A stretch of DNA of 64,000 nt. It comes from Solitalea agri (GTDB lineage: Bacteria; Bacteroidota; Bacteroidia; Sphingobacteriales; Sphingobacteriaceae). The notes under the pieces are model-generated. The model saw only the letters and a program-made list of their open reading frames with translations, did no database searches and was not told the DNA's origin. The position numbers and the translations under genes were made by a program. The stretch covers positions 1 to 64,000 of the forward strand of contig NZ_JAMWYS010000036.1 of NCBI RefSeq assembly GCF_023914155.1, in the 5' to 3' direction. Each line of letters starts with the position of its first letter. The first letter of the stretch is position 1. Positions 55,447 through 64,000 of the stretch are shown in pieces.

Positions 55447-55464
55447 CGGCAAAATTTTTACAGC

Positions 55465-56445
55465 ATGGAAAAGAAACGTAATACTATTTCATCGTTCATG
55501 GAAAAGTACTACCTGCATTTCAACGCTGCGGCGATGGTTGATGCGGCAAAGGCTTATGAAAAGCACCTGGAAGAAGGTGGCAAAATGATGATCACCTTGG
55601 CTGGTGCGATGAGTACAGCTGAAATGGGTAAAATTTTAGCAGAGATGATTCGTCAAGGTAAAGTGGATATCATTTCGTGTACAGGCGCTAACCTTGAAGA
55701 AGATATCATGAACCTGGTAGCGCACAAGAGCTACAAACGCGTACCTAACTACCGAGATTTGAGTCCTCAGGAAGAGTGGGATCTATTGGAAAATGGTTTT
55801 AACCGTGTGACTGACACTTGTATTCCCGAAGAGGAAGCTTTCCGTCGCTTGCAAAAACATATTCATTATCAGTGGAAAACCGCTCAGGATAATGGCGAAC
55901 GTTATCTTCCACATGAATTCATGTATAAAATGTTATTATCTGGCGATTTGGAGCAATATTATGAAATTGATCCAAAAGACAGCTGGATGCTGGCTGCTGC
56001 TGAAGCTAATTTACCAATCATTTGTCCGGGATGGGAAGATTCGACAATGGGTAATATCTTCGCATCTTACTGTATTAAAGGTGAATTAAATCCTTCTACC
56101 ATGAAATCAGGTATTGAGTACATGACTTATTTATCTGATTGGTACATTAAAAACTCAGGTGGTAAGGGCGTTGGTTTCTTCCAAATTGGCGGTGGTATAG
56201 CCGGAGATTTCCCTATTTGTGTGGTTCCGATGTTGTATCAGGATATGGAAATGGAAACGATTCCTTTCTGGAGTTATTTCTGCCAAATCTCTGATTCTAC
56301 TACCAGTTATGGCTCTTATTCAGGTGCTGTTCCTAATGAAAAAATAACGTGGGGTAAACTAGACATTCATACTCCTAAATTCATTATTGAGTCTGATGCC
56401 ACAATTGTTGCTCCGCTAATTTTTGCATGGCTTTTAGACATGTAA
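55465..56445 (+). CDS. Deoxyhypusine synthase family protein
   Basis: 326 aa from the ATG at 55465; a TTG seven codons upstream lies inside the promoter element and is rejected. NAD-binding region MITLAGAMSTAEMGKILAEMI, then VDIISCTGANLEEDI, and SDSTTSYGSYSGAVPNEKITWGKLD, where K298 in WGK matches the catalytic Lys of eukaryotic deoxyhypusine synthase. Bacteria lack eIF5A, so the likely job is polyamine conversion such as homospermidine-type synthesis; the substrate is not shown by sequence. Single gene with its own terminator. Confidence 0.9.
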   Translation: MEKKRNTISSFMEKYYLHFNAAAMVDAAKAYEKHLEEGGKMMITLAGAMSTAEMGKILAEMIRQGKVDIISCTGANLEEDIMNLVAHKSYKRVPNYRDLSPQEEWDLLENGFNRVTDTCIPEEEAFRRLQKHIHYQWKTAQDNGERYLPHEFMYKMLLSGDLEQYYEIDPKDSWMLAAAEANLPIICPGWEDSTMGNIFASYCIKGELNPSTMKSGIEYMTYLSDWYIKNSGGKGVGFFQIGGGIAGDFPICVVPMLYQDMEMETIPFWSYFCQISDSTTSYGSYSGAVPNEKITWGKLDIHTPKFIIESDATIVAPLIFAWLLDM

Positions 56446-56466
56446 TCATACTTCATAATAATTCCC

Positions 56467-56493
56467 AATAGCTGCCTTAGGCAGCTATTTTAT
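56467..56493 (+). terminator. Rho-independent terminator
   Basis: AATAGCTGCC (56467-56476), loop TTA, GGCAGCTATT (56480-56489), then a T-rich tail. It ends the deoxyhypusine-synthase-family gene. Confidence 0.85.
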
Positions 56494-56568
56494 TGATTAG
56501 TAATTAGTTATGAAAATAGCTTTTTTGCTTATTTAGAATAGTTATAAATTGACAAAATGTGTCATATC

Positions 56569-56601
56569 ATTGTCATAGACACAGTTTTATATCTATTTTT
56601 G
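56569..56601 (+). promoter_or_regulatory. Promoter of the alternative complex III operon
   Basis: ATTG (56569-56572), 21-bp spacer, TATTTTTG (56594-56601), a perfect TAnnTTTG. It leaves a leader of about 85 nt to the actA start. Confidence 0.5.
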
Positions 56602-56693
56602 TGCGCTTAATGTTAAAAGATAGTCCCCCCAACGGGTTTATCGTTAACATATTGATTATAAGTTCGTAATATATTAGTAGAATTACATAGAGC

Positions 56694-58055
56694 ATGAGTA
56701 AGAACTCGAACGTTTTTTTGAAAACTTGTCTTAAAAAAGGTGTATTAATTCTCACAATCGCCTTTTTGAGCGTTGCGCAAGCCTTTGCTGCAGACCCTAA
56801 AGAAGGGGAGACGCTCTTCAAAGCCAACTGTACATCGTGTCACGCTATTAATAAGCGTGTAACTGGTCCAGCGTTGAAGGATATCCATAAAACAAAGGAT
56901 ATCAACTGGTTAGTTAAATGGGTTCATGACTCACAAGGATTGGTGAAATCGGGCGATGCCGAAGCAACAAAAATATTTGCTGAATATAGCCAGCAGATTA
57001 TGCCTTCATTCCCTCAATTAACTGAAGACAATGTGAAGTCAATTGTTGCTTATGTTCAGCAGGAAAGTGAAGCCCTTGACAAAGCCGCTGCTGCTGCCCC
57101 TGCAGGCGGTGCTGCTGCCGCAGAAAGTGGAACAAGCAGCTTTACAGTTTTTGGCTTATTGGGTTTAGTTGTTGTACTGTTTTTAGTAATTGTGGTATTA
57201 AACCGTGTTATTAAAACATTAGAGCAATTAGTTCTTGCTAAAAAGGCAGATGGTTCAATAACAGAAGAAGAGGAAGAAGAAGTTGAGGCAGCTCCATCTA
57301 AATTTGCTGAAACAGTTAAAAAACTTGCTTCTAACAAAAAGGTAATTGCCTTAACAATTGTAGCTATTTTAGTTGTAGGCTCGGCTTGGTCTTGGAAAGA
57401 AATGTGGGAGGTAGGGGTAACTCAGAATTACCAACCTGCTCAACCAATTAAATTCTCACACAAAGTTCACGCTGGGGTAAACCAAATCAATTGTCAATAC
57501 TGTCACTCTGGTGCATGGAAAAGTAAAAACGCGAGCATTCCATCAGCGAATGTTTGTATGAACTGCCATAACCAGATCAACGAGTATAAAGGTGAGGCAT
57601 TAGTTGACGCCGATGGCGAGAAAATTGATGGTACCGCCGAAATTCAAAAAATCTACCAGGCTTTAGATTACGACCCTGCTACTCAGAAATACGGAACTAA
57701 CCAACGTCCTATTGAGTGGGTTCGTATCCATAACCTTCCGGACTTTGCTTATTTCAATCACTCACAACACGTAAAAGTTGCTGAAGAGTCGATTCGTGCT
57801 GCTAAAGGTCTGAAAGCTGAAGATCCAGTTTGTTACGCTTGCCATGGCGAGGTCGCTAAAATGGATGAAGTATACCAGGCGTCACAGTTAACCATGAAAT
57901 GGTGTATCGACTGTCACCGCAGTACCGAAATGAAACATGCTCCTAAAAACCACTACTATGATGGTATGGTTGAACTTCATGAGAAAATCAAGAAGGGTGA
58001 AAAGGTTACCGTTGCTCAAATGGGTGGCCTTGAGTGTGCAAAATGTCATTATTAA
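56694..58055 (+). CDS. actA: Alternative complex III subunit ActA, hexaheme form
   Basis: 453 aa with a signal peptide (AQAFA, residue about 32). Six CxxCH heme motifs: CTSCH (C46) in an N-terminal cytochrome c domain, then CQYCH, CMNCH, CYACH, CIDCH and the final CAKCH. Two membrane segments (about 150-172 and 215-232) separate the monoheme and pentaheme parts. It passes electrons from menaquinol oxidation within alternative complex III. The N-terminal cytochrome domain appears fused, since the typical ActA has five hemes. First gene of the operon. Confidence 0.94.
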   Translation: MSKNSNVFLKTCLKKGVLILTIAFLSVAQAFAADPKEGETLFKANCTSCHAINKRVTGPALKDIHKTKDINWLVKWVHDSQGLVKSGDAEATKIFAEYSQQIMPSFPQLTEDNVKSIVAYVQQESEALDKAAAAAPAGGAAAAESGTSSFTVFGLLGLVVVLFLVIVVLNRVIKTLEQLVLAKKADGSITEEEEEEVEAAPSKFAETVKKLASNKKVIALTIVAILVVGSAWSWKEMWEVGVTQNYQPAQPIKFSHKVHAGVNQINCQYCHSGAWKSKNASIPSANVCMNCHNQINEYKGEALVDADGEKIDGTAEIQKIYQALDYDPATQKYGTNQRPIEWVRIHNLPDFAYFNHSQHVKVAEESIRAAKGLKAEDPVCYACHGEVAKMDEVYQASQLTMKWCIDCHRSTEMKHAPKNHYYDGMVELHEKIKKGEKVTVAQMGGLECAKCHY

Positions 58056-58080
58056 TTTTTAAAAGACTCTTACGATTATA

Positions 58081-61000
58081 ATGGATAGCAATAACAAAAC
58101 ATACTGGAAAGGTTTAGAGGAGTTGAATCCAACTCCTGAGTTTGAAGCTTTACAGAAAAGAGAATTTGCTGAAGACTTACCAATTGAAGAGATCCTGTCA
58201 GGCAAGGCAAACGATAGTTCTGTAATGCCACGCCGTGATTTCTTGAAATCTTTAGGTTTTGGTGTAGGTGCTGTAGCTTTAGCTGCGTGTAACAAAACAC
58301 CGGTAAACAAAGCAGTTCCTTACCTGATCAAGCCTGAGGAAATTACTCCGGGTATTCCTAACTATTACACAAGTATCTCGAAAGATGGATACGGTATATT
58401 AGTAAAAACCCGTGAAGGTCGTCCTATTAAAATTGAAGGTAACACTAACTGTCCGATTGGCCAGGGTGGTGTTGATTCAGCCGGACACGCTTCAGTAATT
58501 GATCTTTATGATTCTACTAAATTAAAATCTCCTTTATTAAAAGGTATCGAATCTTCGTGGGAAGATGTGGATGCTTTTGTTAAGGAGCAATTAGCTAAAA
58601 CGAATGCTGCCGGTAAGAAAATTGTAATTCTTACTGATTCGATAAACAGCCCATCAACAAATGCTGCAATCGCTGACTTCGTTAAAGCATATCCTACCGC
58701 TAAACAAGTTACTTATGATGCGGTATCTTACTCTGGTATTATCAACGCAAATAAAAACAGCTTTGATAAAGCAGTAATCCCTTCATACAAATTTGATAAC
58801 GCAAGCGTAATTGTAAGTTTCGGCGCTGATTTCTTGGGAACCTGGATTTCACCTGTTGAATTTACACGCCAATACGTTTCTCAGCGTAACGCTAAACACC
58901 TTAAAGAAACTAAGTCAATGTCACGCCATATTCAGTTTGAAACTGAAATGTCATTGACTGGTTCTAATGCAGACGTTCGCATTCCTGTTCGTCCGTCGCA
59001 ATCAGGGTTAGCATTGATCGGCTTATATAATGGTGTGGCAAAATTAGCTGGAGCGCAAACTTTCAACGTTGAAACTCCTGAATTTGCCGGCAACATCATC
59101 TCTAAAACTGCTAAAGAGCTTTGGGAAAACAAAGGCAAATCATTAGTAGTAGCGGGATCAAATGATGTTTCTACCCAGATCTTAGTAAATGCAATCAATG
59201 CTTTATTAGGTAACTACGGTTCAACTATCGATTTAGATAATGCTAGTCAGCAATACAAAGGCAACGATGCCGAAGTTGTTGAGTTGGTAAATGAGATGAA
59301 TCGTGGTGAAGTTGGTGCATTGATCGTGTATGGTGTAAACCCAGTTTACTCATATCCTAAAGCTGCTGACTTTGCTGCTGCCTTGAAAAAGGTTGCTTTA
59401 AAAGTTTCTTTCGCTGAGCGTGAAGATGAAACTGCTAAAGGATTTGAGGTAATCGCTCCTGATCATCACTCATTAGAAGCTTGGACAGATGCAGAGCCTC
59501 GTAAAGGTGTGTTCTTAATTGGTCAGCCAACTATCAACCCAATTTACGATACTCGCGCAGCACAGAAAAGCTTATTAGTTTGGGCAAATAATCCTGTTGA
59601 ATATTTAGACTACGTTAAAAATGTTTGGAATACTACCATCTTCCCTCAGGTAGGTGCTGGTATTTTCCAAGATCAGTGGGATAACTTATTACGTACAGGT
59701 TTTGTTAAAACTGCAGGTGCTGTAGCACAGCCTTATACATTTGCTAAAGATTTGTCAACTGTAGTTTCTACTATTACTAATAGCAGTAAATCTGTTTCAG
59801 GTAAAGTGGAGTTAACAGTATTCAAACATACCAATGTTGGTGACGGTCGTGGTGCAAACAACCCATTATTGCAAGAGTGTCCAGATCCTGTTTCAAAAGT
59901 AACTTGGGATAACTACGTTGCTATTTCACCTAAATTTGGTCAAGACCAAGGTATTGCTGAGTTTGATGTTGTGAAAGTTGAAGCTAATGGTTATTCAATT
60001 GAATTGCCGGTTATCTTACAACCAGGTCAGGCTTATGGTACTGCTTCAATTGCTTTAGGTTATGGGCGTACGGCAGCTGGTAAAGCAGGTAACGAAGTAG
60101 GTAAAAATGCTTATCCATTTGTAAGTATTGTTAATGGAAGCTTGCAAAACTTCAATGGAGTATCGATCTCTAAAACCGGAGACTCAATCGAACTGGCAAG
60201 AACTCAAACTCACCACTCATTCGAAGGTCGCGATATCATCAGAGAAACAACAATCTCTGCGTATGCTAAAGATCCTTCATCAGGCAGCCATGGTCACCAT
60301 GACTTAGCTGAAATTTCTGAGCAAGATGAGAAAGGTGGTGCTAAACGCGATAAATACGGTAACCTTAAATTGTTGAACCTATGGGAAGACAAAGAGAAAA
60401 AAGGTCACCACTGGGGTATGGCAATCGACCTGAACGCATGTACAGGTTGTGGTTCTTGTATCATCAGCTGTAATATCGAAAACAACGTAGCAGTAGTAGG
60501 TCGTGATGAGGTTCGCCGTCGTCGTGAAATGCATTGGTTACGTATCGATCGTTACTATTCGGAAGTTGCAGAAGGTACCGAAGGTTACATGGGTAAAGAC
60601 AGTAAAGAAGAATCATTCGAGGTTGTTCACCAACCAATGCTTTGTCAGCACTGTGACCACGCACCTTGTGAAACCGTTTGTCCGGTATTAGCAACAATGC
60701 ACTCTTCAGAAGGGTTGAACCAAATGGCTTACAACCGTTGTTTCGGTACTCGTTACTGTGCAAACAACTGTCCATACAAAGTTCGTCGTTTCAACTGGTT
60801 CAACTACACTGATAACGATAAGTTTGATTACTACATGAACAATCCAATGGGTAAATTAGTATTAAACCCAGATGTTGTGGTTCGTTCACGTGGTGTGATG
60901 GAGAAATGTTCAATGTGTGTTCAACGTATTCAGGCTGGTAAGTTACAAGCGAAAATGGAGAACCGTCCGTTGAAAGATGGCGATATCAAAACTGCTTGTC

Positions 61001-61224
61001 AGCAATCATGTCCTTCAAATGCAATCGTATTCGGTGATATCAATGATCCAGAAAGCGAAGTGTCGAAATTGCTTCACAACGAGCGTACTTACTATGTCTT
61101 AGAATCAATTGGTGTTCAGCCAGGTATTGGTTACATGACACAAGTTCGTAACAAAGAGAAAGCAGCAGCAGAGCACGGACATGGGGGTCATGGTCACGAA
61201 GCTAAAGAGGAGAGTCATTCATAA
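58081..61224 (+). CDS. actB: Alternative complex III subunit ActB (fused molybdopterin-like and ferredoxin-like parts)
   Basis: 1047 aa. The Tat-type twin-Arg motif RRDFLKSLGFG at residues 51-61 is followed by a lipobox-like ALAACN. The first about 750 residues resemble a molybdopterin oxidoreductase fold without cofactor-binding features that I could confirm. The last 250 hold four ferredoxin-type Cys clusters: CTGCGSCIISC, CQHCDHAPCETVCP, CFGTRYCANNCP with CSMC, and CQQSCP. It carries the iron-sulfur wire of the complex and follows actA by 25 bp. A His-rich end (HGHGGHGHE) is present. Confidence 0.95.
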   Translation: MDSNNKTYWKGLEELNPTPEFEALQKREFAEDLPIEEILSGKANDSSVMPRRDFLKSLGFGVGAVALAACNKTPVNKAVPYLIKPEEITPGIPNYYTSISKDGYGILVKTREGRPIKIEGNTNCPIGQGGVDSAGHASVIDLYDSTKLKSPLLKGIESSWEDVDAFVKEQLAKTNAAGKKIVILTDSINSPSTNAAIADFVKAYPTAKQVTYDAVSYSGIINANKNSFDKAVIPSYKFDNASVIVSFGADFLGTWISPVEFTRQYVSQRNAKHLKETKSMSRHIQFETEMSLTGSNADVRIPVRPSQSGLALIGLYNGVAKLAGAQTFNVETPEFAGNIISKTAKELWENKGKSLVVAGSNDVSTQILVNAINALLGNYGSTIDLDNASQQYKGNDAEVVELVNEMNRGEVGALIVYGVNPVYSYPKAADFAAALKKVALKVSFAEREDETAKGFEVIAPDHHSLEAWTDAEPRKGVFLIGQPTINPIYDTRAAQKSLLVWANNPVEYLDYVKNVWNTTIFPQVGAGIFQDQWDNLLRTGFVKTAGAVAQPYTFAKDLSTVVSTITNSSKSVSGKVELTVFKHTNVGDGRGANNPLLQECPDPVSKVTWDNYVAISPKFGQDQGIAEFDVVKVEANGYSIELPVILQPGQAYGTASIALGYGRTAAGKAGNEVGKNAYPFVSIVNGSLQNFNGVSISKTGDSIELARTQTHHSFEGRDIIRETTISAYAKDPSSGSHGHHDLAEISEQDEKGGAKRDKYGNLKLLNLWEDKEKKGHHWGMAIDLNACTGCGSCIISCNIENNVAVVGRDEVRRRREMHWLRIDRYYSEVAEGTEGYMGKDSKEESFEVVHQPMLCQHCDHAPCETVCPVLATMHSSEGLNQMAYNRCFGTRYCANNCPYKVRRFNWFNYTDNDKFDYYMNNPMGKLVLNPDVVVRSRGVMEKCSMCVQRIQAGKLQAKMENRPLKDGDIKTACQQSCPSNAIVFGDINDPESEVSKLLHNERTYYVLESIGVQPGIGYMTQVRNKEKAAAEHGHGGHGHEAKEESHS

Positions 61225-61248
61225 TTAAGTTTCTAAACTCAAGATATT

Positions 61249-62706
61249 ATGCACGAGTCAATAATTAGAAAACCTTTAGTAACCGGTACGCCTGATATGC
61301 ATACTGTTACTGAAGACGTTTGCCGCCCGGTTGAGAATGCTCCAAGCAAGGCCTGGTGGATCGGATTCACCCTTGCATTTGCAGGGTTTATCCTGTGGTT
61401 AGTAAGTTTTGGTTACACTGCCTGGGTTGGACTAGGCGCATGGGGATTAAACAAAACAGTAGGATGGGCATGGGATATCACCAACTTCGTATGGTGGGTA
61501 GGTATCGGTCACGCTGGAACTCTGATCTCGGCGGTATTATTACTATTCCGTCAGAGCTGGCGTAACTCAATTAACCGTTCTGCTGAGGCGATGACCATTT
61601 TCGCCGTTATTTGTGCTGCGACGTACATCTTAGCACACATGGGTCGTCCTTGGTTAGCTTATTGGGCATTCCCGCTTCCAAATCAGTTTGGGTCATTATG
61701 GGTTAACTTTAACTCACCGCTTATTTGGGACGTATTCGCGATCTCAACGTACTTCTCGGTTTCATGTTTGTTCTGGTTTGTTGGTTTATTGCCTGACATT
61801 GCAACAGTACGTGACCGCGCTACCGGTGTTCGTAAACAAGTATATTCTGCATTAAGTTTAGGATGGACTTCATCAGCCCGCAGCTGGATCCGTTTCGAGT
61901 CTATCTCCTTAATCCTTTCTGGTATTTCAACTCCACTGGTACTTTCGGTACACACCATCGTATCCTTCGACTTTGCTACATCAGTTATTCCAGGATGGCA
62001 CACCACCATCTTCCCTCCATACTTCGTTGCCGGTGCAATCTTCTCAGGTTTCGCCATGGTACAAACATTATTGTTAGTTGCCCGCGTAGTATTGAAATTA
62101 GAAAACTATATCACCATGTACCATATTGAGTTGATGAACATCATCATCTTGGTAACCGGTTCTATTGTGGGTGTTGCTTACTTAACTGAGTTATTTATTG
62201 CATGGTACTCGGGTGTTGAATACGAACAATATGCATTCTTAAATCGTGTGTCAGGTCCTTACTGGTGGGCATACTGGATCATGATGACTTGTAACGTAAT
62301 TTCTCCACAGTTAATGTGGTTCAAAAAATTACGTACCAGCCTTGTGTTCACATTCATTATCTCAATTGTTGTAAACATCGGTATGTGGTTCGAGCGTTTC
62401 GTAATTATCGTTACCTCATTACACCGCGATTACCTTCCATCATCTTGGGCAATGTTTACACCAACTGTTGTTGACGTAGGTTTATACGTAGGTTCAATTG
62501 GTTTATTCTTCACCCTGTTCTTGTTGTTCATCCGCTTCTTACCATCAGTGGCAATGGCCGAGGTGAAACTATTATTAAAGCACTCAAGTGAAGAGGCTAA
62601 AGCTAAAGCTAAAAAACACGGTCACGCTACTCATCATCCGGTAGAAGGCAATGTAGTAATTGCTACCACCGCAACAATTAAGAAAGGAGAGTCAAATGAA
62701 GAATAA
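61249..62706 (+). CDS. actC: Alternative complex III subunit ActC (NrfD-like)
   Basis: 485 aa with about ten membrane segments, starting [20 protein letters not shown]. NrfD/PsrC-type motifs include [19 protein letters not shown] and [19 protein letters not shown]. It is the quinol-binding membrane subunit. A His-rich tail (KKHGHATHH) follows the last segment. The actD start overlaps its last codons. Confidence 0.96.
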   Translation: MHESIIRKPLVTGTPDMHTVTEDVCRPVENAPSKAWWIGFTLAFAGFILWLVSFGYTAWVGLGAWGLNKTVGWAWDITNFVWWVGIGHAGTLISAVLLLFRQSWRNSINRSAEAMTIFAVICAATYILAHMGRPWLAYWAFPLPNQFGSLWVNFNSPLIWDVFAISTYFSVSCLFWFVGLLPDIATVRDRATGVRKQVYSALSLGWTSSARSWIRFESISLILSGISTPLVLSVHTIVSFDFATSVIPGWHTTIFPPYFVAGAIFSGFAMVQTLLLVARVVLKLENYITMYHIELMNIIILVTGSIVGVAYLTELFIAWYSGVEYEQYAFLNRVSGPYWWAYWIMMTCNVISPQLMWFKKLRTSLVFTFIISIVVNIGMWFERFVIIVTSLHRDYLPSSWAMFTPTVVDVGLYVGSIGLFFTLFLLFIRFLPSVAMAEVKLLLKHSSEEAKAKAKKHGHATHHPVEGNVVIATTATIKKGESNEE

Positions 62707-63211
62707 GAAATTTGCCATCGGTTTATATGACGATGAGGATGTTTTAAAATCAGGCATCACTTCAATTCAAAATAAAGGACAAGAGATCTTTGACGTGTAT
62801 ACTCCATATCCGGTTCACGGATTAGAGAATGTATTCTTCGTTCCTCGCTCACGCCTGCCAATTGCGGCATTCTGCTTTGGTTGCCTGGGTTTATCATTAG
62901 CTTTCTTAATGATGTGGTACATGATTACTTATGATTGGCCAATGGATATTGGTGGTAAACCAAACTTCCCGGTTGTAAGTTTTATTCCGGTTTGCTTTGA
63001 GTGGACTGTATTGTTCGCTTCTTTCGGAATGGGTTTCACTTTCTTCATGGCTAACCGCTTAATTCCTTTTTCAACTCCAAGAATTATGGATGAGCGCGCA
63101 ACAGACGATCGTTTTGTTGTAGCCATAGAAGTAAACGAAAATAATGAGTCGAGTGTAGCTGATTTAATCAGACAATCAGGTGCAGTAGAGGTTAAATACA
63201 AAACTTTTTAA
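62696..63211 (+). CDS. actD: Alternative complex III subunit ActD (DUF3341)
   Basis: 171 aa from the ATG at 62696, overlapping actC by 11 bp. An AGGAG at 62685-62689 is a rare Shine-Dalgarno-like sequence for this phylum. [33 protein letters not shown] is the DUF3341 signature. Two membrane segments (about 60-80 and 98-120). It anchors the complex in the inner membrane. Confidence 0.94.
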   Translation: MKNKKFAIGLYDDEDVLKSGITSIQNKGQEIFDVYTPYPVHGLENVFFVPRSRLPIAAFCFGCLGLSLAFLMMWYMITYDWPMDIGGKPNFPVVSFIPVCFEWTVLFASFGMGFTFFMANRLIPFSTPRIMDERATDDRFVVAIEVNENNESSVADLIRQSGAVEVKYKTF

Positions 63212-63217
63212 GGGCCA

Positions 63218-63787
63218 ATGATTATGTTAATAAATAAAATGAGAGGCGTTTTAGTAATGAGTTTAGCCGCTGCAGTTGTATTAACTTCTTGCTCAAAGGT
63301 TAAACGCGACCCGGGAATGGAGTATGCGCCGCAGATGTATCGTCCGGTTGCTTACAATCCGGATCAGAAGAACACTGTTTTTGCCGATGGCAAAACAGCT
63401 CAGACACCGGTGGAAGGAACCATTCCAACTAATTACGAAGTATTCCATTATCCTCATACACCTGAAGGATATGAAGCAGCAGGCGCAGAGTTAAAAAGTC
63501 CGCTTGCTCATACTAAAGAGAATTTTGAAGAAGGTAAACGCTTGTTTGTGAATATGTGTTCACACTGTCACGGTAAAACAGGTATGGCTGATGGTAATGT
63601 TGTGGCTAAAGCAGGTTTCCCTGCACCTCCAGCCTACAACAGTGCTCTATTGAAAGATTTACCAGAAGGTAAGATGTTTTACTCTATCACTTATGGTAAA
63701 GGAGCTATGGGTTCTCATGCTTCACAGCTAAGTAAAGAGGAGCGTTGGAAAATCATCCAATACGTTCAATTCCTTCAGAAACAATAA
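63218..63787 (+). CDS. actE: Alternative complex III subunit ActE, monoheme cytochrome c lipoprotein
   Basis: 189 aa. Starts at 63218, with in-frame ATGs at 63224 and 63239 also possible; the latter (MRGVLVMSLAAAVVLTSC) gives the clearest lipobox. YEVFHYPHTPEGYEAAGAEL is typical of ActE. One heme motif, CSHCH near residue 111, with a later Met ligand near KGAMGSH. It likely receives electrons from the complex and hands them on. The stop lies 25 bp before actF. Confidence 0.95.
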   Translation: MIMLINKMRGVLVMSLAAAVVLTSCSKVKRDPGMEYAPQMYRPVAYNPDQKNTVFADGKTAQTPVEGTIPTNYEVFHYPHTPEGYEAAGAELKSPLAHTKENFEEGKRLFVNMCSHCHGKTGMADGNVVAKAGFPAPPAYNSALLKDLPEGKMFYSITYGKGAMGSHASQLSKEERWKIIQYVQFLQKQ

Positions 63788-63812
63788 TTTTTGGACTTTA
63801 AATTAAAATTCA

Positions 63813-64000
63813 ATGCAACTAGATACTTCAAAACAATTTGAGTTTTCAGGAAAAGCCAAAACTTATAGTCTTATAGCCATTGTTATTGGTGTGGTGTGTA
63901 TTGCTGCCGGCTTTATTTTTGGAGATCCTCACCGTACCTGGGCTAACCTATTGGTTTGTGCTTATTACATGACCTGTTTAAGCTTTGCGGGAATGATGTT
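63813..64000 (+). CDS. actF: Alternative complex III subunit ActF, partial
   Basis: The first 62 codons are present; the window end cuts the gene. It begins MQLDTSKQFEFSGKAKTYSL, followed by a membrane segment IAIVIGVVCIAAGFIFG and HRTWANLLVCAYYMTCLSFAG. This matches the start of the large ActF quinol-oxidoreductase membrane subunit, which usually has about ten segments. Confidence 0.9.
   Translation, partial: MQLDTSKQFEFSGKAKTYSLIAIVIGVVCIAAGFIFGDPHRTWANLLVCAYYMTCLSFAGMM

Noticed and set aside
55444-55464. TTG start for the deoxyhypusine-synthase-family gene
   Set aside because: The TTG lies inside the TACCTTTG promoter element, so it would not be in the mRNA.

Overview
The window looks like a chromosomal segment of a Bacteroidota bacterium, most likely of the Sphingobacteriia (the class is an inference). 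Evidence: an alternative complex III operon (actABCDEF), a SusC/SusD pair with a DUF1735 lipoprotein, an IPExxxVDY protein beside acpP-fabF-rnc, many '...SC' lipoproteins, few Shine-Dalgarno sequences, and several TTTG/TAnnTTTG (-33/-7) promoters. Most genes are core housekeeping genes. The accessory material is concentrated near 4-6.3 kb and 36-37.7 kb.

Layout. 0-3.3 kb: a UvrD-type helicase with a Cys-bearing RecB/Cas4-type nuclease end. 3.5-6.3 kb: a small conserved protein, a 21-bp-phased repeat array, a periplasmic thioredoxin-like protein, and a two-gene AT-rich islet bracketed by duplicated terminator sequence. 6.3-11.9 kb: an unknown membrane protein, a GH3 enzyme, two small beta-barrel proteins and a Cys-rich lipoprotein. 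12-17.7 kb: B12-dependent ribonucleotide reductase, pyruvate kinase, IPExxxVDY protein. 17.8-24.2 kb: a co-directional run acpP-fabF-rnc-plsC-EamA transporter-yicC-gmk-nadD (fatty acid and phospholipid synthesis, RNA processing, nucleotide and NAD metabolism). 24.2-36 kb: mostly minus-strand genes: DUF1835, two paralogous glucosaminidase-LysM proteins, O-methyltransferase, M16 peptidase, two lipocalin-like lipoproteins, subtilase and mfd, with hpt on the plus strand.

36-39 kb is the most unusual part. An orphan parA is bracketed by palindromic AT-rich elements. Downstream of sdaA lie two extra copies of its last 96 bp in a 202-bp tandem array. Copy A differs from the real gene end only at synonymous positions, and copy B at eight synonymous positions plus one Ala-to-Thr, so the copies look like alleles of a working gene rather than decayed debris.

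39-49.3 kb: a two-gene unknown operon with a Cys-rich C-terminus, Nif3-like and zinc-ribbon proteins, a TPR protein, prfB with an intact +1 programmed frameshift site, a transglutaminase-like protein, a methyltransferase, a ThrE-type exporter and a BamA-like barrel. 49.7-55.3 kb: the SusC/SusD/DUF1735 uptake operon with no linked hydrolase or regulator. 55.4-56.4 kb: a deoxyhypusine-synthase-family gene. 56.7-64.0 kb: the alternative complex III operon, cut by the window end inside actF. No rRNA, tRNA, IS element, prophage or CRISPR array was seen.
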